DNA of 64,000 nucleotides, taken from Notospermus geniculatus. Its lineage: Eukaryota; Nemertea; Pilidiophora; Heteronemertea; Lineidae. A program made the translations under genes and the position numbers. The stretch is taken from assembly GCA_002633025.1 (NCBI GenBank), contig NMRB01000889.1:74196-138195 (forward strand), written 5' to 3'. Below are positions 1-11,284 of this stretch, piece after piece. How positions within the stretch are numbered: the first letter of the stretch is position 1; each line of letters opens with the position of its first letter. The notes under the pieces were generated by a model, which saw nothing but the letters and a program-made list of their open reading frames with translations, was not told the origin of the DNA and made no database searches.

Positions 1-866
1 AAAACAAACAAGAGATGTCTAATGTCGTTTTGCCAGACTTGATCCCCACCACACAGGGTCTATTGTGTCACAACCCCATCAGCTGCACTCCTTTTCTTGT
101 ACGAGTTTTTGGTTCACAATCTTACGTACACACGTGAGAAAACAGTCAGGCATTCCATGGGCCCCTGGGAAGTCGACATATTTTACACAATTGCATTTAA
201 AGATAATGTATCACGACTTCATTGTTTACATTTAATGTTTATAAACATGGATGTTTACATTATGTTATTTTTTACCTTTGGGACATGCCAACCGACCAAA
301 TTGAATATTTTCAGTATCAAAAGAATTTCTAGAGGGGAATATCACCAACAAATCACTCATAAGACAAAGAAAGACNATATAAATTTCACATAGCGCCCTT
401 TATATTAAATCTATGAGAAATGGATATAAATTCTATGTCAATCACTGGATATCCAAACTGTCACCCAATTTTTTTTATCCAATGGATATCCAATCTATAT
501 CCATTGGATATCCAAATCTTTGGATATCCAATGGATATAAGGAAAATTTCCTTGTGTAGCAGGGGTTTTACCTCATCATCCACTCCTCAGTGTATGAAAA
601 GGAATGAGACCAAAGCCGTGCTATGGGAGGATGGCAGTATGGGAAATATTGGCGAGCTTCGTGTGAAAACAAACAAGAGGTGTCTAATGTCGTTTTGCCA
701 GACTTGATCCCCACCACACCGGGTCTATTGTGTCACAACCCCATCAGCTGGGCTCCTTTTCTTGTACGAGTTTTTGGTTCCCAATCTTACGTACACACGC
801 GAGAAAACAGTCAGGCATTCCATGGGCCCCTGGGAAGTCGACATATTTTACACAATTGCATTTAAG
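1..866. repeat. Direct duplication flanking a GGATATCC palindrome cluster
   Basis: Bases 1-203 recur at 666-866 with few differences (offset 665). Both copies begin AAAACAAACAAGAG and end near TTGCATTTAA. Bases 421-541 between them contain about six overlapping copies of the palindrome TTGGATATCCAA. A single N sits at 376. I see no gene here; the open frames are spanned by the repeats. Confidence 0.85.
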
Positions 867-1020
867 ATGTACGACAATGAAAACATTTGACTTACATTTT
901 CGACTTGTTTCCATTCATCTTCTGTCCGATCTAAATGATCAAATGGCGTATCACGCTGATAATCTGAAAGAAGATAGGTGGATTTTAGGACCTAGATTCT
1001 GTATACGATATTGGGCAGCA

Positions 1021-1246
1021 TAGTGCCACAGTGGCTGGACATCAGACTCATGACTGAGAGGCGGGCGGTTCAATTTCCAGTCACGTTGCTACTCTGACAC
1101 TGCACTCTCCTGGTCTGAATGGATAAGTGATGTGCTGAATGAGCTGCTCCTTGAGTTCCCCAGAAAGGTTTCTGGAGAGACTGGGGTAATAATGCAAAGT
1201 GCTTTGAGACTGTATTACAGCAGTAACACTACATAAAAGTCTCACT
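1021..1246 (+). mobile_element. tRNA-derived SINE, nearly complete
   Basis: It has a degenerate tRNA-like head (box-B-like GGTTCAATTTCCAG) and then the conserved body GAGCTGCTCCTTGAGTTCCC ... TTTCTGGAGAGACTGGGGT shared with at least five other copies in this window. The 3' end is AAAGTCTCAC. It lies antisense in the MTG intron, and its end is 22 bases from the preferred splice donor of the adjacent exon. Confidence 0.8.
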
Positions 1247-1267
1247 GAGTAAAGTCACCGTACTCAC

Positions 1268-1527
1268 TGTTATAACTACTACTGTTGCTGTAGTGTCGTT
1301 CTCTCTCCCGTTCAAGTCTCTCCCGTTCCAACCGTTCACGTTCGATTCGCTCCCTCTCCCGCAACTCCCGTGATATGCTAATATCCTCTAATCTGATTGG
1401 ACCGTAGTTATTATAATTTCCCGGCGCTGTTGGACTGATGCGGTTGTTGCTACCCGGACTCATCGAATGATGTCTTTTTGCAGGATGGAGGACGTCCATG
1501 TGACTGTCACGGTCGGAGTCCTTTGGC
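1268..1527 (-). CDS. RUNX1T1: MTG exon: Arg/Glu-rich linker
   Basis: The acceptor CTTCATTTCAG gives the first base, which completes the Arg codon. The exon encodes [19 protein letters not shown], then an [20 protein letters not shown]-type charged repeat and a Ser/Asn/Tyr tail. It occupies the position of the vertebrate segment KRPCTISPGQRYSP through the DLRDRNRPM region but diverges strongly. The 3' end is ambiguous. The best donor is GTGAGTA at 1267 (exon end 1268); a weaker GTGAGA at 1245 would extend the exon to 1246 and lies inside a SINE end. Confidence 0.85.
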
Positions 1528-4500
1528 CTGAAATGAAGATATTGGTGGAGTGATTTACATCAGACAACAGTGCCTCATAGTCCCTTTAATTGTGCCGGGT
1601 GAGACTAGCTGCAACCGGCATCGCCTCGGGCAACTGACATCAGAAGACTCATTCATTAACTGCAGCCATTCAAATGGAAATGAAACAAGTCTGAGAAAAA
1701 GATCAATTTCTTTCAACCCTGCAGGGAGAATTGAGCAGGAACGTGCCACAAGCCCAGCGGCGGAGTGACACAGGTTCATTTTTCAATAGCTACTTTGGTG
1801 ATCGGCGAGTTCTACCGGGATCTATTGAATGGAGAACAAACATTTGGAGACAAAATCATAACACAAGCACAGCAGTCAATTATTAGTGATGTCAGAAGTC
1901 ATCATGGACACATTTGAACCCTCGCCATGCCAAGATTTTCAGGAATCGAATCCCGGTACTGTCAAGATTTTCAGGGGCAGCTAAACAGGTGGATAGAGGT
2001 AGAACCTCAGCGTTTCTGCATCTACAACAACATAAAACAACGTCTGAACACTCACCTGTCAGGGGACGGTCTCTTCCCGTTTTCATTCAACTCCGATCCT
2101 AAGATTTCCTGAGATTCCATGGTTGACCCGTGCGACGTATCAAATAATATATGTTCGTTATGAGCGAGGTATTGCTGTGGCGTCTGTTTGGCCATCCTAG
2201 CGCAGTGTAGCAGCTCACGTTGTAATAACGGCAGGTTGGCCTACAAAGGAAGGAAGATATAGATCGTAAGACTCCAAATATGGCATGTGAAAGTTGAATT
2301 CCTTATTGATGCTGTGACAAGGGGGATAGAGGTGCCATACAGTCAACGAGTGATCCTTCTCACTCTGCTCATGGACCTATTGCTCTGCTGCACACACAAA
2401 TGGATCCAATCTCCAATGTGTATCAATGACAACCCTTGACACTGGGTCACTTCAAGTGGAACCCTTCATTAAACCTACCCTTCTATTTTGATCCTCTCAG
2501 ATACCTTGGAGCACTTTCTCAGGTGAGACTTTGAATAAACTTGGGATTTCTATTCTTTGTTACAATAAGGGAACAAGGCCAGGCAATTATAGCCAACAAT
2601 AGTTAAACGAGTGACCAACAAGGGTTGCCATGTCATTCACTACAAATTTCATTCATGACATCAAAGGTTCTATTCTCCTCATAAGCCCACCTACACAAAC
2701 TTTAGAATATTTTACATGTTATTGCTTTGGGACTCTGTTTTCATGTTTTCACTTCAAAGACGTGTGTGATTAGGACATTTATACATGTTTTCTTGGTGAT
2801 ATAAACTTGTTTTCACAAGAATGTCCAATAGACTGTTCATCAACACTAATCCTTGTTTAATCCAATCAAGGAAATCGCTATTTCAACAACCTTTCATCAA
2901 AGAATTTGGCTGGAAATTCCCACAGGAATCACACGATCAGGTTGTGTAATTCATGAGCTGACAAATGCAGGAGGAGACAAGGGGTAGCCGCATAGAAACT
3001 CCGCTAGTGCTTCGATAGCCTATTGGTGTTAAAATACATGGAAAAATGTACAGCACTATCGGCAGATGGGCTCCGCTACCGCTAACGGAGTTTCTATGCG
3101 GCTACCTAGATCTTTAGTGAAAATCAGGGCTGTTTGAAACCAAAATGTCTTACCTTCAGAAAGGGTATAACGAATGGCCTCAAAGGGAAGTTAGTGGCTT
3201 CTTGTAATTTTGTATGGAACTCTTCAATTGATATATGTGAATTCTGAAAAAAAGAGTAAAATAAAATAATTGTACATGTTGCCTTTACTGACGACCGTGT
3301 GATATGCGGTAAGTGCGGCAGTTTTCACAACGTTTGGGGAGTCCAGAGATGGTTGCATCTAATATTTTGCGTAATAATCATACCAATGCCAGTGGAAACC
3401 ACACCACTCACCGCAAACCGCAGCAGGAAGTGGGCCTTTACTGTTGTCAGTTGTGTAGACGACATGGTTAGTTAACAGTCAGAAGTTATAGTCCCTTTAA
3501 GCAATGGTTCCTGCTAGGGAAGTTGATACAGAGTGCATCGGCAATATTTGAATAGGAAAATCAATTCATGGAGGAAATGTGCTGATTTTGGATCAATGCA
3601 GGCGAACGAACGGACAAAAGCAACTTTTTTCATGTCGGGGAGATAAACATGAGATGTAGCTGAGTGCTGTTTGATATGTTCACATTTCGTGTTGTCCGTG
3701 TCATGCAAAATGAGGCATCTGTACATTGCACTATAGAAAATGTATAGCAAGTCATGGTCTAGTAAAGATGAAACGCACAATAAAGCAGTGACAGGGTCTC
3801 GCCAAACTGTGTATAAATCTCGCCATGACAACAGTCGGCGGACACTATCATAAGAGTCTCCATGGTAAATCCTCATAGCCTTTCAAGTGACAAAAACCTT
3901 TCCCTATGTTTAGTCACTGTCCATTGTTCGAGCTGGTCCACGATATGGATCTATTGTATTTAGCGGATGCGGAGTGCTTGCCGGGTTCGACGGGAGAAAT
4001 GGCTTCAGGGAGATGTTAGATGGATGGTTCGTGAGATAAGCTACATGGTTTCAACATTCATGAGCAGGCGGAAGAATCGGAGAGTGAGAAAGTAAAATGG
4101 ATGGACTCCTTGAACGGAGTGCGCTCCCCGTGTTCTTCAAGATAATAACAGGACTGACATCTTGGCTAACTCTTCCTTGTAAAGGATAAAGTCATCATCC
4201 AACACAGTCACAACTTCATCACACGAACACTTACCACAAGGCCTAAGACTAGAGTGCGTACTCGATCACCGATTTCAGGTGAAATATCCGATCCAAATTG
4301 TTGTAACGTCGTCAAAAATCGCTTCAACTTGCTAAGCTGCCGAGCCCCACACGCTGGCGGTAATTGTTGACTAGATGTGCTGTTGCCCATAGAGGGCGGT
4401 GAGGGGGTGCGTCCATTCATACCGCTATGAGGTGAATGGTTACCATTCATACCTGCAAATAAAGATCAAAGGAATCTCGAAACAGCACAAATTTCTGTAA

Positions 4501-6492
4501 AACTTGAAGTTTAACCCTCATTGGCATTCTGCCCGTGAAAGTTACATACGTCACCTTGGACAGACTGGAAAGAAATTTACACCCTACTGCATTCAATTCA
4601 GCAAGCAGACGACAACTACCCTGACATATTTCCCACTTCAATGTTAGCACATTTCAAATCAGTACAGGCCCGGACAGATGGAACCCCCAAAGGCAACACA
4701 GAGGGTTGATCGGGTCTAAAACAACACAACGTTCAAAAACATTCGGTTAAGAAAATTAAAGTTGATTGTTTGCATGTTTTTCAGGCCAATTTTTCACTCC
4801 AAGGGGTGGTGAATTACAAAGAAGAGGAATGTTCCTATTCGCCATCTGACGATCTCAGAATGTATGAAATACCCAGAACCTGGAGGGAAGTTGGAAGAAA
4901 ACCATGCCACAATGGGATATTGATATTGACAGTAGGCCTATAGAGGTTCTTCACATGACGTCACAGCTCCAAATATCTGCCATATTGGCCGTCAAATGAC
5001 GCAACGTCACAGCATCAACACAGCGTTTTTGACGTGGTTTGTACATCGGACCTCTTCTCACTGTTCTACAGCAAGCCGTATGGACGATAAGCTTTGTTTT
5101 AAACACGGTTTTCACACCAGACCAACTACTTATGCTCAGAAACTGTGAGAGGTAAAGTGATTTGTTGAGTTGTATGCTCCCAGTGGTCTGTACGGGTCGC
5201 TGAATGTTCGAACCGAGAACAAGATGGCAGCTTCCATGGCTTCATTTTGACGGCCAGTATGGCGGCCGTGTAACGTCAGTGAAGAACCTCTGTATGAAAA
5301 GTAGCATTTCTTGTCAATGATGGAGCTCCATCAAACTTGACAGAGATCAGTAAATATACCTCTTGCACAATCAGACGGTTCTACAGTTTTGAAGGGATCC
5401 CGAAGGGCATTATCATCAGCCGTACAGACAACACATAATGCAACTTAAGGATTCTGTTGACAGACGGGATACCCTTATGAAAGAGCACACTGGAGCAGAT
5501 GAAATATGAAAATTAATTTACCGAGTTCTTTAACCCGAGGTATTCCCATCTCCTCTTCGTGAACAATCCTTGAACAAACCCCTTTTTAAGAACAACTGGC
5601 TTCAAGCACACTTTAAACAAAACACCAGATGACCTAGCACAAACGTTGATCAAACAACATCCACCGTGAGTATGCCGTATAAAGGAGCAGATGAGAATCC
5701 ACATGTGTTGTCCTCAGGGACGGGCCGTCTATTGGAATGTTTTGTCCAACTGCGACTATTGTCTCCACGTCCCAAACAATCCACCCCCCTCAGAACAATC
5801 GTGCGTGAGAATCATAAAATTCATTGACCAGTAAAGGGATTGTTCCCCTTTTACATGCAACCAGCTGTAGAGTCCTAGTCTTCTAAGTTGATTGTCTCTC
5901 ATTTATATCAACCCAGCTGTGCTCGTTAAAAGCTACGGGAGTTCTTGTTGTCAAGGTGTCCCCACAATAGGGAGGTGACATATGGCAGTGAGGGCAGATG
6001 TCTGAACGGCTGGTATGCCTAGATACATAAACAACATCCATGGTCACACAGGAAAATGAAGATTTTTGTGGGAGAGGAATGCACCCAAATTCATCCTGAG
6101 CTGAGGTGGTCAGTGGTTCTGAACGTTCGCTTCCTTCATCAATGCACACATTTCTGTCCGGTGCCGAAGGGAACGGGCTGATTAAAGGGTAACATCTTTG
6201 CACTTACGCACAAATCGGGTCATTATCCGGTCCAGGCTCTGGATATTTGCTTAAACTTGTGTTTCCCAAGACAAGCTGTGGTACTAGCAAAACCACACCC
6301 AGGAGCATAACTGCTGAAAATGAAGGTTTGAAACTGTAACCTGTGACAACTTACCCGTAAGGCTAACTGCCGAGTTTGGTCGGTTGATTAACGATACCGG
6401 GGGCACCGAAGTAACAGGTGATATATTCGATGATGTCACAGTTGTAACAGCATCTGATGGCGAGTCCGGCATACTGGACGAATCACGTGAAT
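1268..6492 (-). CDS. RUNX1T1: MTG/ETO-family transcriptional co-repressor, partial gene (five internal exons)
   Basis: This is the orthologue of vertebrate RUNX1T1/CBFA2T2/CBFA2T3 and fly nervy. MTG proteins are nuclear scaffolds that link DNA-bound factors such as E proteins to NCoR/SMRT, SIN3 and HDACs. The exons, in transcript order, are 6355-6492, 4235-4452, 3154-3243, 2056-2240 and 1268-1527, and all splice phases agree. They encode about 297 residues: a Ser/Pro/Thr-rich leader with MPDSP as in vertebrate MTG8, the complete TAFH/NHR1 domain (from [19 protein letters not shown] through [14 protein letters not shown]), the conserved NENGKR..PDR linker, and an Arg/Glu-rich segment. NHR2, NHR3 and the MYND zinc finger (NHR4) would lie left of base 1. 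The exon upstream of 6492 must end with one base of a split codon, and I could not locate it. The family assignment is very secure; which vertebrate paralogue is nearest is not decidable. Confidence 0.95.
2056..2240 (-). CDS. RUNX1T1: MTG exon: end of TAFH and NENGKR linker
   Basis: The acceptor TCCTTTGTAG and donor GTGAGTG bound 185 bases: 61 codons plus two bases of an Arg codon. It encodes [20 protein letters not shown], then [14 protein letters not shown], a Ser/Thr/Glu-rich stretch, and [12 protein letters not shown]. The last motif matches the vertebrate linker NENGKRRTPDR. Confidence 0.95.
2982..3106. mobile_element. Foldback MITE in MTG intron
   Basis: GGTAGCCGCATAGAAACTCC at the left is repeated inverted at the right (GGAGTTTCTATGCGGCTACC). 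The unit is about 125 bp and would form a long hairpin. No coding content. Confidence 0.75.
3154..3243 (-). CDS. RUNX1T1: MTG exon: middle of the TAFH domain
   Basis: Exactly 30 codons, phase 0 at both ends, with acceptor TTTTTTTCAG and donor GTAAGA. It encodes [20 protein letters not shown] followed by [10 protein letters not shown], aligning without gaps to the vertebrate exon. It is too short to show up as a long open frame. Confidence 0.96.
4235..4452 (-). CDS. RUNX1T1: MTG exon: start of the TAFH (NHR1) domain
   Basis: The acceptor TTTGCAG lies above 4452 and the donor GTAAGTG below 4235. Two bases complete the Gly codon begun in the previous exon, and the exon ends in phase 0. It encodes a Gly/Asn/Pro/Ser linker ([10 protein letters not shown]) and then [19 protein letters not shown] and [17 protein letters not shown], nearly identical to vertebrate MTG8. 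Confidence 0.96.
4940..5294. mobile_element. MITE with GAGGTTCTTCAC inverted ends
   Basis: GAGGTTCTTCAC at the left is matched by GTGAAGAACCTC at the right. Near both ends are GACGTCA/TAACGTCA and ATATTGGCCGTC/GACGGCCAGTAT pairs, so the subterminal bases also pair. It sits in the MTG intron between 4452 and 6355. Confidence 0.65.
5295..6354. other. MTG intron, no recognised element
   Basis: Intronic sequence. A minus-strand open frame of about 106 codons (5883-6203) resembles no family I know and lacks matching splice sites for the MTG phases, so I do not call it an exon. Confidence 0.6.
6355..6492 (-). CDS. RUNX1T1: MTG exon: MPDSP leader exon
   Basis: A TTTTTCAG acceptor lies just above 6492 and a GTAAGT donor just below 6355. 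The exon begins with two bases of a split codon and ends with one. It encodes [15 protein letters not shown] followed by a Ser/Thr/Pro-rich tail ending NSAVSLTG. The MPDSP motif corresponds to the N-terminus of short vertebrate MTG8 isoforms, so translation could also start at this internal Met (A of ATG near 6472). Confidence 0.88.
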
Positions 6493-8746
6493 CTGAAAAA
6501 GAAAGAAAATGGGTTCTTTTAGACAAGTTATTGGTGAGTGCTTTCCAATGAATACTTTGTGACTGGTTTCTGTAAGACTTCAGGATTGCTGCTGGAAAGG
6601 TGGGATGAGGTTGGGCTTCATACGCGAGAGTGCGAGTGCTTCTCCCTCAACCATATCCATCTCCTGGTGTCCACCCTAGAAGAAAGTTTCCTGAACCTTG
6701 ACAATCTCTGACTTTCAGAGCAAATGGTCAACCACTTTCGTCCATATAGGGAATCGAACTCACAAGAGGCAGTAATCTGCTGCTGCTGTTTCATCACTAA
6801 TCAAATTAACCCGGACCATTCTGAAGTCAAGAGCCTGGTGACCAACACAGAACCAATCAATGCCAATTAGGTCCCACCTAACAAATCCTACAAGGTCGAT
6901 TATGTCCGTAACTATGGATCATTAATCCATGATGAAAGTGAATTTCCACAGTAGTTATAGTGCTTGGTTTCTCTTGATGAGAGCTGGAGCAGCAGGTTGC
7001 TTGTAGCAGTGTTTGATTGTTTCGATGGGCCCTGCCATCTTGAATTTCTTGGGAACTTGCGCAGGGGCAACAAAATATTGCGCCAATCACATTTCTGTTT
7101 GCTGACCAGTCAGACTGCACCCACGAAATCTGCGCAGAAACCAATATGGCGTGGCACTGTCCAAAACGATGAATACCCAAGGATTGTTGAGGTAACCCTT
7201 GGAGGAATTATACCTCAGCATCCATTAAGACCCTGTCACAAACAACACCGATTATTGAGACCATTGTTTCCAGTATCTTGTACTCGCTGCTGCACTGACC
7301 TCAGCCTGATCAAGCACGGCCCGTGTTCAAATATACTGGATTTACCAATCGATAACCAATGATTTAAACCCATTTTTCTCATTTTCACCTCGGAAATTTT
7401 GTTAGGACAAGAACAGGTGGAAGATTTCACCGTTGGATTTACTCCCAGGTGATTCAACAGCCAGTGGTCGTGGTCTGCGAACACGCCCGGTCGCCAGATC
7501 CGCTGTGGCTGATGGTAGAAGTAGAGGCCGGATCAATCCCTGGTGTACCGACGTGAGATTTTGATCGGCTGATCAATAGAGAAGGGCTGGGTTGCACAAA
7601 ACTCATGTTAGCGCTAACTTGGTGTTAGGGCTAACTTTATGTTAGATGACGTAAAACGACAATGGATTTTTGCATCATTTAACACAAAGTTAGCAGTAAC
7701 ACCAAGTTAGCGCTATCGTGAGTTTTGTGCAACCGGGCCCAGGCCTCCGACTGGCCTTTCAGCAACGTGGTGAGACATCACACACTGCACCACGCAGGCT
7801 GCAGTGAGATTGTGAGGGTACTTAAAACCAAGAGTGGACAACTTACAAACCAGAACAGAGTGCATCTGGAAGGTCTCCTTAAGACAAATCGGATGGAATG
7901 ATCCAAACACGAATACCGATTACTTAAATATGAAACGGCAGATGATGTTACTTAGCAGAACCCGATCTTTGACCCTAGTTATCAACTGTTTTGATCATAA
8001 TATTTTAACTGGTTGCCATGATTTTCAAACACTCGGTCACTTCGTGACGTAGGCACATCTGGTGCGTGTGAAGGTGTGGTAGGCCGCCCCCATTGGGAAA
8101 CCTGCCACAAAGCCTACACATACATATAGGCCTATGCAGGTCCACTAAGTGGCTCTAGAAAGATCGAATTTGTCCAGTATTAGCTTAGGACCACAGCCCA
8201 AAATGACCCTGCCCATGAACTAACTGGTATGTACTGATCGGAGTCCTGAGGTGTCAAAAAGTGCCACGTCGATGCCTCAAAGAAGCAGATGGCGTCCACA
8301 CCAGGAAGAAGATCTCTTCCACCAGATGTTATTTTCAACATACATCCAGAATATTCCCATCGTCTTACACGTCCAATCCCCCCACCCCCCCACTCATGAT
8401 GTAGGAGGCGATGTTTTCAAACAACAACACAATGTTGACATGGCCTTTCTCTTTGATCTTAGGACGTGCCAATGTAAAGGAGATCACCCACGAATCTTTG
8501 GTTGCCTTTTCAGGAGGCCGGGGGTGTGCCGTTGCCAACGGTTCTAGCTTGACCACATGCTGCCCCATCCTACCACACTGACGCCACAACTTGGCTGTTT
8601 CAATCATTTACTGAACTGAGAGCCGAATGCCAAATAATAGGGCATTATTGGGTCTATGGGCAATATCAGACAAATAAAAATATATGCAGGAGGAAACCAC
8701 AGTGCCAAGAGAAAACCTGAGTCACTTTCTCTATCACATGAAGAAC
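6493..8746. other. Long intron or intergenic stretch with one hairpin element
   Basis: No coding exon is supported. It contains one foldback element (7583-7741) and otherwise unique-looking sequence. Confidence 0.55.
7583..7741. mobile_element. Foldback MITE (TGGGTTGCACAAAACTCA ends)
   Basis: TGGGTTGCACAAAACTCA and GTTAGCGCTAACTTGGTG at the left return inverted at the right, giving a hairpin of about 70-bp arms. The ends resemble those of the elements at 24959, 29272, 44501 and 56498 (GGGCC..TT.CA.AAA). Confidence 0.75.
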
Positions 8747-9012
8747 CAGGGTTTCCGCCAGAGGGTAAAATTCCGTTCCCTTAAATTTTTCCAGGGTACG
8801 GATCCGTACCCTCAAAAACGTTGGGTAACCATTTTTCCATGGCATGCCGGACTAAACCAAACAACCGGCATGACCGGCGCGGGGATTTTATGCTTCAAAA
8901 TACGCCTAAAATGGCACCAAACATCGTTTAAAACCTTTTAAAAATTTTTAAAAAAATTCAAAAAAAATTTTTTTTGTCCGTACCCTCGTTTTTTTTCCTG
9001 GCAGAAACCCTG
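8747..9012. mobile_element. hAT-like MITE with 5-bp target duplication
   Basis: The inverted ends are CAGGGTTTCCGCCAG and CTGGCAGAAACCCTG. AGAAC is duplicated directly on both sides (8742-8746 and 9013-9017). Inside is a GGGTACGGATCCGTACCC palindrome and an A/T-rich tract. Confidence 0.85.
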
Positions 9013-10445
9013 AGAACGTGACAGGGATTATACTATATTCTGGGAACATTTTTTTGAAACACTCTGTACCACTTGATGAAAATTGCTTAGAAATTAATGA
9101 GCTTGTCTGACCTTTTTTTGAATATAGTAGTCTCTTGTAAGTTTATTGAACAGTTTTAATTATATTGAAAGTTTTTCAGAATAAGAATGATGCCATGAAT
9201 AAATTAGTATTATCTCGAGAAGCAAATGAATAAATTATCGCCACCTTTTCTTACGAAGCTGATCCAACAAGTCGCCCATTATTCCCCTACATCATTTTTA
9301 TCTAATGGACTCATCTATTTTTAGAAACACTCCTAAGAAACCGGCTAAAATAGGGTCCGGTTAATTAGAGATCGTGTGCGCGACATCAAATCGAGCGCTC
9401 GGTTCTCCCGGAGAGGTTTAATTTCCTCGACCCTGCTATTACAGCGGAAAGGCCGCATGCGCCCTCGCAGACTTTTGAACCAATTAAGTCAAAAATCATT
9501 TGGTGTCATGCGGGTGGGCATTAAGCCGTAGCATTAACAATGCGCATGCCAACCTCTCGCTAAACGATGGAGATTTCTTCAGCTTATTGTGTGATAGGAA
9601 TCAATGTGTTTTATTATGTGTTCTGTTCAAACCATGAGAACTGTGTGTACGGTACCTTCGGTCTGACGAGGAGTATTCTCGGTCCAATATCCCGAATCAG
9701 ATCAAATCATCCCACTGACATAAACGGGAACGATTGGCAAGCCAGAGAATCGGCGCCTGTCACACCTGAGGTTACAGATTCAGATATTATGAAAAGGCCG
9801 GTCCTAAAATCCCCCACAACGCGATGAACTCAAAACAACAGAATGCTTCATTTTGGCCCACCCTGTATATTGTCAAACAACCGTAATTTCCCAAACTAAT
9901 CAATAAATTAACTAATACAGATGTAAATAAGTCTGTTTGCACGCACTGGCACCGGTAATTGTAGGAAAAACTGTTAATTATTAGAAAAACAAGACCAGAA
10001 TTAGTTTGGAATTGTTGTGACCCAGCAACTGTAAATATAAAGAGTATGGGTACGCTGTCAGAGTGATTCAGGAACAAACAGTCGGCATGTCACTCACAAA
10101 GAACACGCCCGCAGCATTTAACATTTTCACTGCCGAGTTTCCCAGATAAGTTGTACGCAACACTGCCGAGTTTCCGGTTCCCCATTTTCAGGAAATCCCC
10201 TAATTTCGATTGGGGCGCCGTCAATGGTGAATAGCCAAACTAACTGAACATACCTTCTGCTAGGGCGACGATGGTCGCCTACGGACATTCCTAACTTGTC
10301 TTGGGTGATGCAGTGCTATTTACTGTTATTGCCACCAGAGGGCCTGTATCAAGTACAGGATCGTGAGAAATAATCTGTGAAGAGTTTAGTGAAGGAACTC
10401 GTATAGCCAATAGTAGATGCCACCAAGTATCAAAAGTCTACAGGT
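9013..10445. other. Non-coding stretch, A/T- and homeobox-site-rich in part
   Basis: No gene seen. Bases 9290-9560 combine TATTTTTAG, AATTAAG, ATTAA and GCGCATGC-type sites in a block unlike the repeats around it. It is a possible cis-regulatory element, by inference only. Confidence 0.35.
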
Positions 10446-10553
10446 GCCGTATGCATGAAACATCTTAAGTGTAAAATTTCCCTTGAATTATTGTTCCAAA
10501 CAAAAGATAAGGGAAATTTTACACTTAAGATGTTTAGTTTTATGCATACGGCC
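10446..10553. mobile_element. Foldback element
   Basis: GCCGTATGCATGAAACATC and AAGTGTAAAATTTCCC are repeated inverted after a loop of about 20 bases, ending GCATACGGC. Compact hairpin of about 108 bp. Confidence 0.75.
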
Positions 10554-11103
10554 CTAGATGATCTTTTCTAAACATTATAATGTCGAGTCGACACCTGACA
10601 CACGACATCCATACAACAAATCATACATATTTGTCCTGATAACCCTCAGTCTGCATATGTTGTATCAGAATTCCCAGGGGCCCAAGTCCAGCTGTCAGCT
10701 TGGAATAATGCAAAATGTGACAAGGTGAATAATCGCATCAGCCACGGCCTTGAAACAGGGATGATCAGAAAATATTGAGAATGGACTTAGAATGCAGTTT
10801 AAGGATATTTTTGAGATTGATGAGGGACGAGAATAAGTGAGACATGAGGAGACAATGCAGTTACCCTGAAGGAGAAGCTAGGATAACTCAGACACACGAC
10901 AGTAACTGCCCCAAACTCTTCGTCTTTCCTCTCTCGGGTGAAGATGGTAATAGACCCAACATTTCTGACATTGTAAGTGGACCTAACTTGAAAGTGACGA
11001 TCAGCATAAGCTGACCCCAGTTTCATGAGTCTATGACTATTCTGACATGGAGTGTCCTGCAGAAAGGCCACCATATGAATGAAAGCAAGCAGATGAATCA
11101 CTT

Positions 11104-11284
11104 CAGATCCAGTGCTTCACGTGACACAGGCGCAATCACGCTCGTGTGCACTGAGGAGCTTGATTGAGCGCGCTCCTCGGCATCCTTGAAGTAACTGACC
11201 ATCAAATTTCATGAGTGTGAACAACTCTCCTCGAACCTTTGAGGAGCTCAACTGCAGATTTCGAATGTGAAGCACTGCAGATCT
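11104..11284. mobile_element. Inverted-repeat element (AGATCCAGTGCTTCAC ends)
   Basis: AGATCCAGTGCTTCAC pairs with GTGAAGCACTGCAGATCT. Internally GAGGAGCTTGATTGAGCG and TTTGAGGAGCTCAA repeat a GAGGAGCT motif in both orientations. Confidence 0.6.

Noticed and set aside
3514-3876. 120-codon minus-strand frame in the MTG intron
   Set aside because: The MTG reading frame joins 4235 to 3243 perfectly without it, and it resembles no known protein.
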